Shown here: positions 26,379 through 33,856 of the stretch, in pieces
Position numbering within the stretch: the stretch's first letter is position 1
Layout: every line of letters begins with the position of its first letter
Origin: Clostridium scatologenes
Lineage (GTDB): Bacteria > Bacillota > Clostridia > Clostridiales > Clostridiaceae
Assembly (NCBI RefSeq): GCF_000968375.1
Contig: NZ_CP009933.1
Coordinates: forward strand, 4,960,001 to 5,024,000
DNA: 64,000 nucleotides
Direction of reading: 5' to 3'
Translations under genes and position numbers: made by a program
Notes under the pieces: model-generated
What the model saw: the letters and a program-made list of their open reading frames with translations, nothing else
The model's database searches: none
Told to the model about the DNA's origin: nothing

Positions 26379-26831
26379 ATGAGAATAATAGTAGATGCAG
26401 ATGCATGTCCAGGAAGACATATTATTGAGAAAGCAGCAAAAGAAAATAGTATAGATGTAATTATGTATTGTGACATATCCCATGTAATAACTAGTGACTA
26501 CAGCACTGTAAAATATGTAGATAAAGGATTTCAAAGTGTGGATGTAGCATTAACAAATGCTGCTAAAAAGTATGATATTATAGTTACACAGGATTATGGT
26601 GTGGCAGCTATGGCTCTTGGAAAGAAAGCCTATGCAATAAGTCCTAAAGGTTATATTTATGATGATAATAATATAGATAAGCTTTTGTTTGAAAGGCATA
26701 TATCAGCTAAAGTAAGGCGGAATGGTGGAAAAACTTCAAATCCTAAAAAAAGAACAAAAATAGATGATGAAAGACTTTATAAAAATTTAATTAAATTAAT
26801 AAAGGATAACTTAGAAGAAGGAACTTGGTAA
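26379..26831 (+). CDS. YaiI/YqxD family protein (DUF188)
   Basis: A 150-residue cytoplasmic protein of the UPF0178/DUF188 family, with a PIN-like nuclease fold. The N-terminal IIVDADACPGRHIIE and DIIVTQDYGVAAMAL (about 66-80) carry the conserved acidic residues, and RRNGGKTSNPKKRT is the family's basic C-terminal motif. Molecular function is not established. AAAAAGGAGCACTAT precedes the ATG. The end of the gene forms half of a terminator hairpin. Confidence 0.92.
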   Translation: MRIIVDADACPGRHIIEKAAKENSIDVIMYCDISHVITSDYSTVKYVDKGFQSVDVALTNAAKKYDIIVTQDYGVAAMALGKKAYAISPKGYIYDDNNIDKLLFERHISAKVRRNGGKTSNPKKRTKIDDERLYKNLIKLIKDNLEEGTW

Positions 26832-26859
26832 ACATAGCATTTATTAAGTTCCTTCTTGA
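26814..26859. terminator. Terminator overlapping the end of the DUF188 gene
   Basis: AGAAGGAACTT, within the last codons, pairs with AAGTTCCTTCT after the stop. TTGAATTTT follows, and the minus-strand flank also allows use by the convergent small gene. Confidence 0.75.
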
Positions 26860-26862
26860 ATT

Positions 26863-27033
26863 TTAATCAAAAGGTTTAACATCATTCATATCCACATTAT
26901 TTTGAGGTCCTTCAGGAAAAATAAGGCCATTAGTGGATTTTTCAATAATAGGATATCCTTCTTCAGATATACCAGTATCTATAGTGTCCTTCTTATAAGT
27001 GTAATTTGGATCATATTTACTTATTTTATCCAC
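26863..27033 (-). CDS. Small hypothetical protein (56 aa)
   Basis: A short hydrophilic, acidic protein: MDKISKYDPNYTYKKD at the start, IDTGISEEGYPIIEKS in the middle and MNDVKPFD at the end. GTG at 27033 is preferred because AAAGGAGAG lies seven bases upstream; a longer frame to a TTG at 27066 has no ribosome binding site. There is no known motif. A good ribosome binding site and convergent placement at a shared terminator argue that it is real, but this is not certain. Confidence 0.55.
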   Translation of the reverse strand: MDKISKYDPNYTYKKDTIDTGISEEGYPIIEKSTNGLIFPEGPQNNVDMNDVKPFD

Positions 27034-27183
27034 AGTATCACTCTCCTTTAGAATATATTTACCCAAATATCATTAAATATAACTAAATTAGTGAGATATA
27101 AAATAAATAAAACACTATTACAAAATATGGAATTATAGTATAATATAAATTAAATATGTTATATATTGAGGGTAGGTGAGAAG

Positions 27184-29187
27184 ATGAATGAGTTAGAAAT
27201 AAAATATAATTTGGAAAGTCCACAAGAAAAAAACTCGAAAATTCTCATTAGTATAAACAATGTATTAGAAGAAAAATTAATGTTTAAATACATGGTAGGC
27301 TTAAATGGAATTTGGAGTACTTTAAAAGATTTTAGTGAGACGACTAGTGTTGAATGGGTGCCAGAAGAAGAGGGTAAATACATAATAATGGTACAAGCTC
27401 GTAAAGGAGATAGTCAAAAAAGCTTTGATTATGTATCAAGAGAAAATTATATAATAGGAAAAGTTGAAGAAAAATTAATAAATAATATAGGTTTAGATAA
27501 ATATAAACTTAATTTGGGAGAGAAAGTTAATTTATTTGTAAATACAAATAAACTTCCACTTATGTTTAGGTATTGGTTAAAAATAGATGATAAGTGGGAA
27601 ATTATAAAAGATTATTCACCAGACAATACGCTTTCTTGGACAATAAAGTTTGAAGGAAAAGGTGAAATGTTAGTAGAATGTAAAAATATTGATTCTCAAA
27701 ACAATTATGATGACTTTCAAACTGTAGAATTTGATGTAATGGATTTGAAGAAAGTAGAGATACAGGATTTTAATTCGGTTAATTTAGATTTGATAGAAGG
27801 TAATGAACTTACATTTAAGGTAGAAACATCTCATGAAGAAGGAAGAAACATACTTTATAAATTTATTAAAATAAATGGCAATGGTGAAACGGAATGTATT
27901 CAAGACTATTCAACAAAAAGAATTGTAAGTTATGTAGAAAGTAAAAGTGGAGAATATAGACTTTTATGCTTAGTTAAGGACATGTATTCAAGTAAAAACT
28001 TTGATGATAGGGCTATAATAAATTTTTTTGTAAAGAAGTATAAGGATATTTGTATAAAAACTTTTACTACGGATTTAAATTCTCCACAGTTGTGTGAAAC
28101 AGTTATAAATTTAAAGGCAGATGTTATTGGAGGAAAAGAACTATTATATAAGTACATTATAGAAGGAAATTGTAATGAGGATTCAGGATATATAAGAACT
28201 AATAGTTATGATTGGAAGACCAAGAAACCAGGAAATTATAAAATATATTTATGGGTTAAGGATAAGAGTTCAGAAGAAAAATACGAAGCTTGTGAATGTA
28301 TTGAATTTACAGTAGATGAAAAAAGTAAAGAACCTGTAAAGATTAATGATGTTATTATGGATAAAAAGCATAAAGTATTGATAAACGAGCCTATAAAGGT
28401 AAAAATCAATGCATCTGGAGGAACAGATTTAGAGTTTAGCTTTATAATAAGAAGAGAAAAAAGAGTTTTAGAAACGATTGATTATGATAAAAATAATACT
28501 ATAACTTTTATGCCTAAAGAAGAAGGAAATTATCAATTTGAAGCTAGGGTAAAGGACAAGTATTCTGATAGAAAATTTGATTGCCATTATGTGTTTAATT
28601 TAGAGGTATTTAGATTTATACCTGGAGAAATAGAGTATGTTTTATTTCCTTTAAAAGATTATTATGTAGTTGGAGATAAGGTTATGCTAAATGTAATAAC
28701 TCAAAATACTAGTAGTATTTTAGTCAATTATGTTTTGAGAATAAATGATCATAAAGTTGAGGAAACAGGATATACAGAGGATAAGAGGTATTCATTTGTG
28801 CCAAAATGTAGTGGTTCATATACTGTAGAAATGTATGCTAAAAATAAAGAAAGTAATAGGATATTTGATTGTAAAAAGTGCATTTTAGTAAAAATTCATG
28901 AAGCACTTCCAGTGACTAATACAAAAATAATTTGTGATAGAACAAAATTTTTATGCAATGATTCAGCAACTTTTACTGTTAAAAGCGAAGGTGGAAAAGA
29001 TGTTCTATATGAATTTTTTATAATGGAAAAAGGAGAGTGGACTTTAGTTCAAAATTACAGTAAAAAGAATTATTATACGTTTATACCATTTAGTAAAGGT
29101 CAATATAAAATACTAGTTTTAGCTAAAAGCCAATATCATAAGGGATCTTATGAAGACTATGATATGATAGACTTTTTTGCAGAGTAG
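27184..29187 (+). CDS. Seven-repeat protein with triple-tyrosine (Y_Y_Y-like) domains
   Basis: A 667-residue protein made almost wholly of seven beta-sandwich repeats of about 90-95 residues. Each shows the pattern aromatic-K/R-Y/F near the start (LMFKYMV, LMFRYWL, ILYKFIK, LLYKYII, VLYEFFI), a DYS or DY turn, W/F-x-P, G-x-Y, then A/V-K-D/N and a final F/Y-D/E. This is the Y_Y_Y (triple tyrosine) type of domain. There is no signal peptide, membrane segment or anchor. ATG 27184 is supported by GGTAGGTGAGAAG. A lytic transglycosylase gene follows 99 bases downstream. Confidence 0.75.
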   Translation: MNELEIKYNLESPQEKNSKILISINNVLEEKLMFKYMVGLNGIWSTLKDFSETTSVEWVPEEEGKYIIMVQARKGDSQKSFDYVSRENYIIGKVEEKLINNIGLDKYKLNLGEKVNLFVNTNKLPLMFRYWLKIDDKWEIIKDYSPDNTLSWTIKFEGKGEMLVECKNIDSQNNYDDFQTVEFDVMDLKKVEIQDFNSVNLDLIEGNELTFKVETSHEEGRNILYKFIKINGNGETECIQDYSTKRIVSYVESKSGEYRLLCLVKDMYSSKNFDDRAIINFFVKKYKDICIKTFTTDLNSPQLCETVINLKADVIGGKELLYKYIIEGNCNEDSGYIRTNSYDWKTKKPGNYKIYLWVKDKSSEEKYEACECIEFTVDEKSKEPVKINDVIMDKKHKVLINEPIKVKINASGGTDLEFSFIIRREKRVLETIDYDKNNTITFMPKEEGNYQFEARVKDKYSDRKFDCHYVFNLEVFRFIPGEIEYVLFPLKDYYVVGDKVMLNVITQNTSSILVNYVLRINDHKVEETGYTEDKRYSFVPKCSGSYTVEMYAKNKESNRIFDCKKCILVKIHEALPVTNTKIICDRTKFLCNDSATFTVKSEGGKDVLYEFFIMEKGEWTLVQNYSKKNYYTFIPFSKGQYKILVLAKSQYHKGSYEDYDMIDFFAE

Positions 29188-29286
29188 TGTATTTTTAATG
29201 GTATTTAAGTTATATTAAATTTCTAAAGTTTTACTAAAGTATTACGATAAAATTAATCAAGGTATATTTTAAGGGTTGGTGAGAAA

Positions 29287-29946
29287 ATGAATGTTGATAA
29301 CAATAAAAAGGTAGAACAACTTGTACAAGCTCAACTTATGACTCAAATTTTTAAAAGTGCTTTTGGAGATTCAGATTCGTTTGGACTTATTTTAGAAAGC
29401 TTAACTAAAGCATTTAGTGATAGTAATGGAAATATGGATTTCAGTAAGTTGGCCTTGGGAGAAACTGATTTAAGTAAACTTGGCTATGGAGCGGGGGAAA
29501 GACTTAATTCTATATATAAAGATTTAAAAAGTGATATAAAAAGCAGTAATTTAACTATAAATGAAGCAGTAAGAAAAGCTTCTCAAAAATATGGTGTTGA
29601 TAGTAATTTAATAATGGCAGTAATAAAACAGGAATCAGATTTTAATCCTAATTCCGTTTCAGAGGCTGGAGCAGAAGGTCTTATGCAGTTAATGCCTGGT
29701 ACAGCTAGTGAACTTGGAGTTTCAAATCCTTACAATATAGAAGAAAATGTAGATGGTGGTACAAGATATTTAAGGTCTTTACTTAATATGTATGCAGATA
29801 ATAAGCAATTAGCTTTAGCTGCTTATAACGCAGGTCCGGGAACTTTACAAAATAGAGGAGTATCAAATGTTTCAGGAATATCCAGACTCCCTTATGAAAC
29901 AAGAGATTATGTAAATAAGGTTATGAAATATTATTCAGGAAAATAA
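29287..29946 (+). CDS. Lytic transglycosylase without signal peptide (CwlQ-like)
   Basis: A 219-residue protein. The C-terminal SLT domain (about 92-215) has the catalytic glutamate E116 in KQESDFNPNSVSEAGAEGLM, followed by QLMPGTASELG, and AYNAGPGT. These enzymes cleave peptidoglycan glycan strands. The first 90 residues are polar with no export signal, as in the Bacillus subtilis CwlQ/YjbJ kind, so export by a non-Sec route or release is implied. GGTTGGTGAGAAA precedes the ATG. The upstream seven-repeat protein also lacks a signal, suggesting a linked function. Confidence 0.85.
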   Translation: MNVDNNKKVEQLVQAQLMTQIFKSAFGDSDSFGLILESLTKAFSDSNGNMDFSKLALGETDLSKLGYGAGERLNSIYKDLKSDIKSSNLTINEAVRKASQKYGVDSNLIMAVIKQESDFNPNSVSEAGAEGLMQLMPGTASELGVSNPYNIEENVDGGTRYLRSLLNMYADNKQLALAAYNAGPGTLQNRGVSNVSGISRLPYETRDYVNKVMKYYSGK

Positions 29947-29950
29947 ACTT

Positions 29951-29984
29951 AAAAACAGTCTTAAAAATAGGCTGTTTTTATTTT
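29951..29984 (+). terminator. Terminator after the lytic transglycosylase gene
   Basis: AAAAACAG and CTGTTTTT form a stem with an AT-rich loop, followed by ATTTT. The hairpin starts five bases after the stop codon. Confidence 0.8.
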
Positions 29985-30039
29985 GGGTATAACAGGATAT
30001 AATACTCATATAAACTGCTGGAAACATAGGAGGATTTTT

Positions 30040-30756
30040 ATGGAAAGATTGGATAAGATTTTATCAAATTTAGGATATGGAACAAGAAAAGAAATTAAGG
30101 CTTTGGTAAAGCAAGGTTTAGTAGAGATCGATAATGAAGTTGTAAAAGATAGTGGAATGAAAATAGATCCTGAAGATAAGGAAATAAGAGTTTCAGGTGA
30201 AATGATAAATTATAGAGAAAACATATATTTAATAATGAATAAACCAGATGGTGTAGTTTCAGCTACTTTTGATAATTACGATGAAACAGTAATAGACTTA
30301 CTTGAGCCAGAACATCAAGCATTTAAACCATTTCCTGTAGGAAGATTAGATAAGGATACAGTAGGACTTTTGTTGATTACAAATGACGGAGAATTAAACC
30401 ATAGATTGATATCTCCCAAATGGCATGTAGATAAGGTTTATTATGCTGAGATAGATAAACCTGTAGACCAAAATGATTCAGAAAAATTTGAAATGGGTAT
30501 TACTTTAGATGATGGATACAAATGTCTTCCTGGAAAACTTAAAATTTTAGAATCTGATGAAAATGGAGCGAAAGTCGAAGTTACGATACAAGAGGGAAAA
30601 TTTCATCAGGTTAAAAGGATGTTTAATGCGTTGGGGAAAAATGTAGTTTATTTAAAAAGAATAAAGTTTGGACCAATGGATTTAGATTTAGATTTACAAG
30701 AGGGAGAATATAGAGAATTGTCTGAGATAGAGATAAAAAGTTTAAAAAATGTTTAA
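30040..30756 (+). CDS. RsuA-family rRNA pseudouridine synthase
   Basis: A 238-residue enzyme. An N-terminal S4 RNA-binding domain (about 1-60: MERLDKILSNLGYGTRKEIK) is followed by the catalytic domain with the aspartate in GRLDKDTVGLLLITNDG (about 104-120), and KFHQVKRMF. RsuA modifies U516 of 16S rRNA; clostridial relatives may act on 16S or 23S rRNA, so the exact site is inferred. ATG 30040 is set by ATAGGAGGATTTTT; an in-frame upstream extension has no ribosome binding site. Confidence 0.9.
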   Translation: MERLDKILSNLGYGTRKEIKALVKQGLVEIDNEVVKDSGMKIDPEDKEIRVSGEMINYRENIYLIMNKPDGVVSATFDNYDETVIDLLEPEHQAFKPFPVGRLDKDTVGLLLITNDGELNHRLISPKWHVDKVYYAEIDKPVDQNDSEKFEMGITLDDGYKCLPGKLKILESDENGAKVEVTIQEGKFHQVKRMFNALGKNVVYLKRIKFGPMDLDLDLQEGEYRELSEIEIKSLKNV

Positions 30757-30844
30757 ATGAAATAAAAATTGCATATAGTATCGATAAGTGAAACGATATA
30801 AACCAAAAAAATGAATTTTTACCAATAAAATTTGTAAAAATAAC

Positions 30845-30873
30845 TTGAAATTTATAAAGAATTTTAATATAAT
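30845..30873 (+). promoter_or_regulatory. Strong promoter of the candidate small RNA
   Basis: TTGAAA (30845-30850), exactly 17 bases, then a perfect TATAAT (30868-30873). Predicted transcription start near 30880. The sequence before it (30757-30844) holds nothing recognisable. Confidence 0.75.
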
Positions 30874-30879
30874 ATAGGA

Positions 30880-30963
30880 TGCAAGGATAAATAATTAGGA
30901 TAAATAGCCCCCTTTTTATTTATGAGCAGGCAGCCCATGCCCCAATGGGCTGCTTTTATTTTC
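30880..30963 (+). ncRNA. Candidate small regulatory RNA (about 85 nt)
   Basis: Bounded by a strong promoter and a strong terminator, with no open reading frame. Hairpin 1 pairs ATAAATA (30900-30906) with TATTTAT (30917-30923) and exposes a C-rich loop, GCCCCCTTTT. Hairpin 2 pairs GCAGCCCAT (30930-30938) with ATGGGCTGC (30945-30953) and is followed by TTTTATTTT, a textbook terminator. A C-rich loop is typical of Gram-positive small RNAs that pair with G-rich ribosome binding sites. It matches no RNA family I recognise. The rest of the gap to 31133 is AT-rich without a gene. Confidence 0.6.
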
Positions 30964-31133
30964 ATTGTTTTTTGTATTATGTTATATAAAATTCATATTT
31001 ACCTGTAAAAATAAATAAAAAAATTTATTTTTGTAAAATTACTTTAATTTTATAGATTAATGCGTTAAATCGTGATAGAATTATATGAAACATATAACAA
31101 TTAAAATGTAGATAAATAAGGAGTGTGAAACTC

Positions 31134-31445
31134 ATGGAAGAATATAAATCCAAATTAGCAAGTGAGGAAATGGATTTTTTATGTGAGGCGGTATTAAGTC
31201 TGAAGACAAAAGAAGAATGTTATAGGTTTTTTGACGATATATGTACTATAAATGAAATAAAGGCTTTAGAACAAAGACTTCAAGTAGCTAAAATGTTAAG
31301 AAATAAAAAAACATATTTGGATATTGCAGCAACTACAGGGGCAAGCACTGCCACTATAAGCAGAGTGAATAGATGCTTAAATTATGGAAGTGAAGGATAT
31401 AAAGTGGTTTTAGATAACTTGAATGAAGGTAGTAGTAATAGATAG
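31134..31445 (+). CDS. YerC/YecD family TrpR-like DNA-binding protein
   Basis: A 103-residue protein related to the Trp repressor. The helix-turn-helix region is LDIAATTGASTATISRVNRCL (about 65-85), preceded by the helical body with EIKALEQRLQVAKMLRNKKTY. ATG 31134 lies 11 bases after AAGGAG; the in-frame GTG at 31125 is too close to it. In Bacillus subtilis yerC lies near pcrA and ligA, the same neighbourhood as here. Its regulatory target is unknown. Confidence 0.9.
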   Translation: MEEYKSKLASEEMDFLCEAVLSLKTKEECYRFFDDICTINEIKALEQRLQVAKMLRNKKTYLDIAATTGASTATISRVNRCLNYGSEGYKVVLDNLNEGSSNR

Positions 31446-31465
31446 TTTTGGTCATGTATTTCAAG

Positions 31466-31499
31466 AAAAAATGTGTTGATTTGAATCAACACATTTTTT
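31466..31499 (+). terminator. Terminator after the yerC-like gene
   Basis: AAAAATGTGTTGAT pairs with ATCAACACATTTTT, a perfect stem with a TTGA loop and T6. Confidence 0.9.
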
Positions 31500-31573
31500 A
31501 TATTAGTAGTGATTAAATTAGTGATAAAAATGATATAATATTAAACATAGTAAAAAACCAGGGAGTGGATGGT

Positions 31574-33838
31574 ATGGATTTAAAAATGCTTTTAAATAAG
31601 GAACAATATGAGGCGGCTGTACAGGTAAACGGACCGCTATTAATTTTGGCAGGAGCAGGTTCGGGAAAGACAAGGGTATTAACCCACAGAATAGCACATA
31701 TGATAAAAGATTTAAACATATATCCTTCAAAAATTTTAGCTATAACTTTTACAAATAAAGCTGCAAGTGAAATGAAGGATAGAGTGAGAAGTTTGATAGG
31801 AAATGAAGCAGACAATATGTGGGTTTCTACTTTTCATTCAAGCTGTGTAAGAATATTAAGAAGAGAAATAGATAAATTAGGTTATAATAAGAATTTTGCC
31901 ATATATGATACCTATGATCAAAAAATATTAATAAAGCAATGTATGGACGAGTTAAATATAAATGATGATGATATAACAGATAGAGAAATAATAAATAAAA
32001 TAGGAGCACAAAAAGATAACTTAATATCACCAGATAAATATAAAAAAGAAAATGAAGGTAATTATAGACTAAACAAAATTGCAGATGCATACATTTTATA
32101 CCAGAAGAAATTAAAGAGTAATAATGCTTTGGATTTTGATGATTTAATCTATAAAACTGTAGAATTATTTAATAAAAATCAGGAAGTTTTAGATTTCTAT
32201 CAAAGAAAATTCCAATATATTATGGTAGATGAGTATCAAGATACCAATAAATCACAATATGAATTGGTAAAACTTTTAGCAGCTACACATAGAAATATAT
32301 GCGTAGTTGGAGATGATGATCAGTGTATTTATGCTTGGAGAGGTGCAGATATAAGAAATATATTAGGATTTGAAAAAGACTATCCTGAAGCAAAGGTTAT
32401 AAAGTTAGAGCAAAATTATAGATCCAAGGGAAATATATTGAAAGCTGCTAATGATGTTATAAAAAATAATGCAGAAAGAAAACGTAAAGTTCTTAGAACA
32501 GAAAATGAGGATGGAGAAAGGATAAAGATATACAGGGCTTATTCTGACATGGAAGAAGCAAATTATGTGGCTTTACAAATAAGGAAAATTACTAAAGATA
32601 ATAACAAGAAATATAAAGATTTTGCTGTACTCTATAGAACAAATGCACAGTCCCGTACTTTTGAAGATGTTTTTATGAAGTCTAATATACCATATAGGAT
32701 AATTGGGGGACTAAAGTTTTATGATAGAAAAGAAATAAAGGATATATTAGCTTATTTAAAATTTGTAAATAATCCTCTTGATGATGTTAGTTTAAAGAGA
32801 ATAATAAATGTACCTAAGAGAAGTATAGGTGATGCTACTGTAAAAAAGGTTCAAGAGTTTGCAAATTCTATGGAAGAATGTATGTACAGTGTACTTCTTG
32901 ATATAGAGCAGGTACCAAGTATACCTACAAGAGGAACTACATCTATAAAAAAATTTGTAAGCCTTATAAATAGCTTTATAAGAAGTAAAGATGAGATAAC
33001 TGTTTCAAGTCTTATAAAAGAAATATTAGATACTACAGGCTACTTAGAAGAATTGAAGGATTCCAAGGATGTAGATGCATTAAGTAGAATTGAAAATTTG
33101 AAAGAATTGGTATCAGCTGCAGTGGAGTTTGAAAGTACTTCAGAAGATAAATCATTATCGGCATTTTTAGAAAAAGTTACTTTAGTTTCTGATATAGACA
33201 ATTTTAATGAAGATGCAGATACTGTAGTTATGATGACTGTACATAGTGCCAAGGGTTTAGAGTTTCCAGTAGTATTTATGGTTGGTATGGAAAATGGTAT
33301 ATTTCCAGGAAGTCAATCATTAAATGATTTTAGTGAAATGGAAGAATCAAGGAGACTTTGTTATGTTGGTATAACTAGAGCAAAAGAGCAATTATATATG
33401 ACATCAGCAGAGCAAAGAAGGGTTTTTGGAAGAACTGTATCTTATTCTGAATCTGACTTTATAGGAGAAATATCTAAGGATTTAAGAGAGAATGATAATA
33501 TAGCAGTAAGAAATCCTATTAAATCCAAAAGTTTTAGTACATACAATAATAGGAATACAACTATAAATAATAGTGTAACTAGCCATGTTAATAGAAGTGT
33601 AAATAATAGTATGTCATCTCCTTTTGATGAATCTACTTCAAATAAAAATAAAGAAAATGCTAACTCGTTAAAAATTGAAGATATTAAGGCAGGATTAAAG
33701 GTTAAGCATGATAAGTTTGGAATGGGAACTATTGTAGGTGTTTCAAAAAGCGGGGAATATACAAAGTTAACAATAGTTTTTGACAAGATGGGAATTAAAA
33801 ATTTAATGTATGGAGTAGCATCATTGGAGTTTGTTTAA
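31574..33838 (+). CDS. pcrA: ATP-dependent DNA helicase PcrA (UvrD/Rep family)
   Basis: A 754-residue superfamily 1A helicase acting in repair and in clearing replication blocks. Walker A is GAGSGKTRVLTHRIA (about 30-44), motif Ia ITFTNKAASEMKDR, Walker B MVDEYQDTNKSQ (about 220), QCIYAWRGAD, and motif VI YVGITRAKEQLY (about 598-609). A low-complexity Asn/Ser/Thr linker leads to a C-terminal Tudor-like segment (VKHDKFGMGTIVGV) that in PcrA binds RNA polymerase. ATG 31574 gives the usual MDLKMLLN start; the frame extends to a GTG at 31565. ligA follows 18 bases later. Confidence 0.96.
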   Translation: MDLKMLLNKEQYEAAVQVNGPLLILAGAGSGKTRVLTHRIAHMIKDLNIYPSKILAITFTNKAASEMKDRVRSLIGNEADNMWVSTFHSSCVRILRREIDKLGYNKNFAIYDTYDQKILIKQCMDELNINDDDITDREIINKIGAQKDNLISPDKYKKENEGNYRLNKIADAYILYQKKLKSNNALDFDDLIYKTVELFNKNQEVLDFYQRKFQYIMVDEYQDTNKSQYELVKLLAATHRNICVVGDDDQCIYAWRGADIRNILGFEKDYPEAKVIKLEQNYRSKGNILKAANDVIKNNAERKRKVLRTENEDGERIKIYRAYSDMEEANYVALQIRKITKDNNKKYKDFAVLYRTNAQSRTFEDVFMKSNIPYRIIGGLKFYDRKEIKDILAYLKFVNNPLDDVSLKRIINVPKRSIGDATVKKVQEFANSMEECMYSVLLDIEQVPSIPTRGTTSIKKFVSLINSFIRSKDEITVSSLIKEILDTTGYLEELKDSKDVDALSRIENLKELVSAAVEFESTSEDKSLSAFLEKVTLVSDIDNFNEDADTVVMMTVHSAKGLEFPVVFMVGMENGIFPGSQSLNDFSEMEESRRLCYVGITRAKEQLYMTSAEQRRVFGRTVSYSESDFIGEISKDLRENDNIAVRNPIKSKSFSTYNNRNTTINNSVTSHVNRSVNNSMSSPFDESTSNKNKENANSLKIEDIKAGLKVKHDKFGMGTIVGVSKSGEYTKLTIVFDKMGIKNLMYGVASLEFV

Positions 33839-33856
33839 GGGGGACAGCTGGAAAAT

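Noticed and set aside
27166..27183. TTG start of the seven-repeat protein
   Set aside because: The six extra codons contain the ribosome binding site for the ATG at 27184.
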